Shown here: piece after piece, positions 35,567 through 36,344 of the stretch
Position numbering within the stretch: position 1 is the first letter of the stretch
Layout of the letters: each line of letters begins with the position of its first letter
Assembly: GCA_937884755.1 (NCBI GenBank)
Contig: CAKZYJ010000462.1
Location: 1-36,344 of the forward strand
DNA length: 36,344 nt
From: an uncultured Flammeovirgaceae bacterium
GTDB taxonomy: Bacteria; Bacteroidota; Bacteroidia; Cytophagales; Cyclobacteriaceae
Direction of reading: 5' to 3'
Notes under the pieces: model-generated
Told to the model about the DNA's origin: nothing
Databases searched by the model: none
Seen by the model: the letters and a program-made list of their open reading frames with translations, nothing else
Translations under genes and position numbers: made by a program

Positions 35567-36344
35567 TTCGTAGTGAGTCTACCGGATTAGCTAGTGCCGC
35601 TCGGCTAGCGTGCCAACCCGTGGTTAGAAATGTAAGAATTAGCGTAGCTACCAGCAGTACTCCTAGCATGTGGTAGCTGATGTCAGTCCGATAAGCAAAG
35701 TTTTCTAACCACTCCCGCATGGTGTACTGAGCTAATACGAATGCGGGTAGTGCTGCAATAGCGACTAGCATCAGGAATCGGTGAGTCATGAGCATAACAA
35801 TACTTCCTAATCCTGCTCCCAGCACCTTTCGGATACCCACTTCTTTAACTCGTTGTTTGGTTAGGAAAGCAGCCAGCCCGTAGAGACCGGCGAAGGAAAT
35901 GAAGAGAGTAACCAGCGACAGCAGCAGAAAAACCCGTCCTCGTATCTGATCGGCAGTGTACATATCTTGCAGGGTGTCATCCAGAAAAGAGTAGTCAAAA
36001 GTAGTATTAGGATATACGTCCGCCCAGCTTTCTTCAATGTGTTTTAACCCAGCGGTAAGATTGCCAGTAAGCTTTACGGCCAGACGGTTGGTAGCACCCA
36101 TCCGGAAAAGCTGGGGCTCCAGGTTGGAGTGTAATGAGCCTTGCTGGAAATCTTTTACCACCCCGATTACCTCCAGAAAATTTGGGTTTCCTTTATCGCC
36201 GAGGCGAATCCTTTCTCCCAATGGTTGATCCAACCCAAAAAGCCGGACCAGTGCCTGGTTAATGATGATGGATTGAGTCTGATCAGCCGGACGTTTAGCT
36301 GAAAAGTTTCGACCTGCCACCAGATTGATGTTCATGGTTGTGAG
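35559..36344 (-). CDS. Double-FtsX permease, C-terminal part (cut by window edge)
   Basis: Only the last 261 codons are inside the window. The frame stays open past the first Met (36335) to the edge (LTTMNINLVAGRNFSAKRP), so the true start is beyond 36344. Visible are most of the second periplasmic domain (IIINQALVRLFGLDQPLGER, then GVVKDFQQGSLHSNLEPQ), three final helices, the coupling segment VKEVGIRKVLGAGLGS, and the tail ANPVDSLRNE. Its stop lies inside the start of the next gene (ATGAGTAA). Whether it carries a prefix domain cannot be told. It is the upstream gene of a second minus-strand permease operon ending at 30296. Confidence 0.93.
   Translation of the reverse strand, partial: LTTMNINLVAGRNFSAKRPADQTQSIIINQALVRLFGLDQPLGERIRLGDKGNPNFLEVIGVVKDFQQGSLHSNLEPQLFRMGATNRLAVKLTGNLTAGLKHIEESWADVYPNTTFDYSFLDDTLQDMYTADQIRGRVFLLLSLVTLFISFAGLYGLAAFLTKQRVKEVGIRKVLGAGLGSIVMLMTHRFLMLVAIAALPAFVLAQYTMREWLENFAYRTDISYHMLGVLLVATLILTFLTTGWHASRAALANPVDSLRNE

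Noticed and set aside
1-36344. CRISPR arrays, tRNA or rRNA genes, transposases, phage genes
   Set aside because: None seen: no regularly spaced short repeats, no cloverleaf or rRNA-like sequence, and all large frames are accounted for.

Overview
The window looks like a chromosomal segment of a Bacteroidota bacterium, probably of the Cytophagales type. Three things point there: very long tandem arrays of roughly 800-890 residue FtsX/MacB-type permeases, a permease N-terminal prefix domain common in that group, and starts without Shine-Dalgarno sequences but with one TAnnTTTG-like -7 element. The genus cannot be fixed from the sequence alone. There are no tRNA or rRNA genes, CRISPR arrays, transposases or phage genes.

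Layout. Fourteen paralogous double-FtsX permeases occupy about 33 of 36 kb. Eleven are intact, one is broken by two in-frame stops, and two are cut by the window edges. Positions 2-13444 hold six plus-strand copies, all starting directly at the first membrane helix (MLxxYLKIAYRNL). Positions 16622-36344 hold eight minus-strand copies. Of these, six carry a cytoplasmic prefix domain of about 70-80 residues, one has a decayed prefix just upstream of its start, and one is cut before its start. The two arrays point at each other. Between them lie a GH29 alpha-L-fucosidase lipoprotein (13563-14990), a small lipocalin/META-like lipoprotein (15098-15553) and a minus-strand secreted beta-repeat (DUF4097/GIN-like) protein (15594-16448). 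A PadR-family regulator (29743-30084) heads the minus-strand operon PadR, 27110, 24454, 21841, 19278 (pseudogene), 16622.

How it works together. Each permease has the MacB plan: one helix, a large periplasmic domain, three helices, one helix, a second periplasmic domain, three helices, with a (K/R)E(I/V)GIRK coupling segment in each FtsX half. No ATPase, membrane-fusion protein or outer-membrane channel is encoded here, so these proteins must use subunits encoded elsewhere. Most minus-strand genes are joined by the same 8-bp overlap, ATGAGTAA, in which the C-terminal Asn-Glu-stop of one permease contains the Met-Ser of the next.

Most interesting signal. Three intergenic regions (668-889, 16449-16621, 30085-30295) share one architecture. 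Each has a pair of 16-17 bp palindromes of the type TGTTCG-N4-CGAACA, centred 20-22 bp apart, placed about 87 or 98 bp upstream of the start site predicted from a -24/-12 (sigma-54 type) element. I read this as a sigma-54 enhancer-binding-protein regulon covering the plus permease array, the PadR/permease operon and the beta-repeat protein. The activator gene is not in the window.
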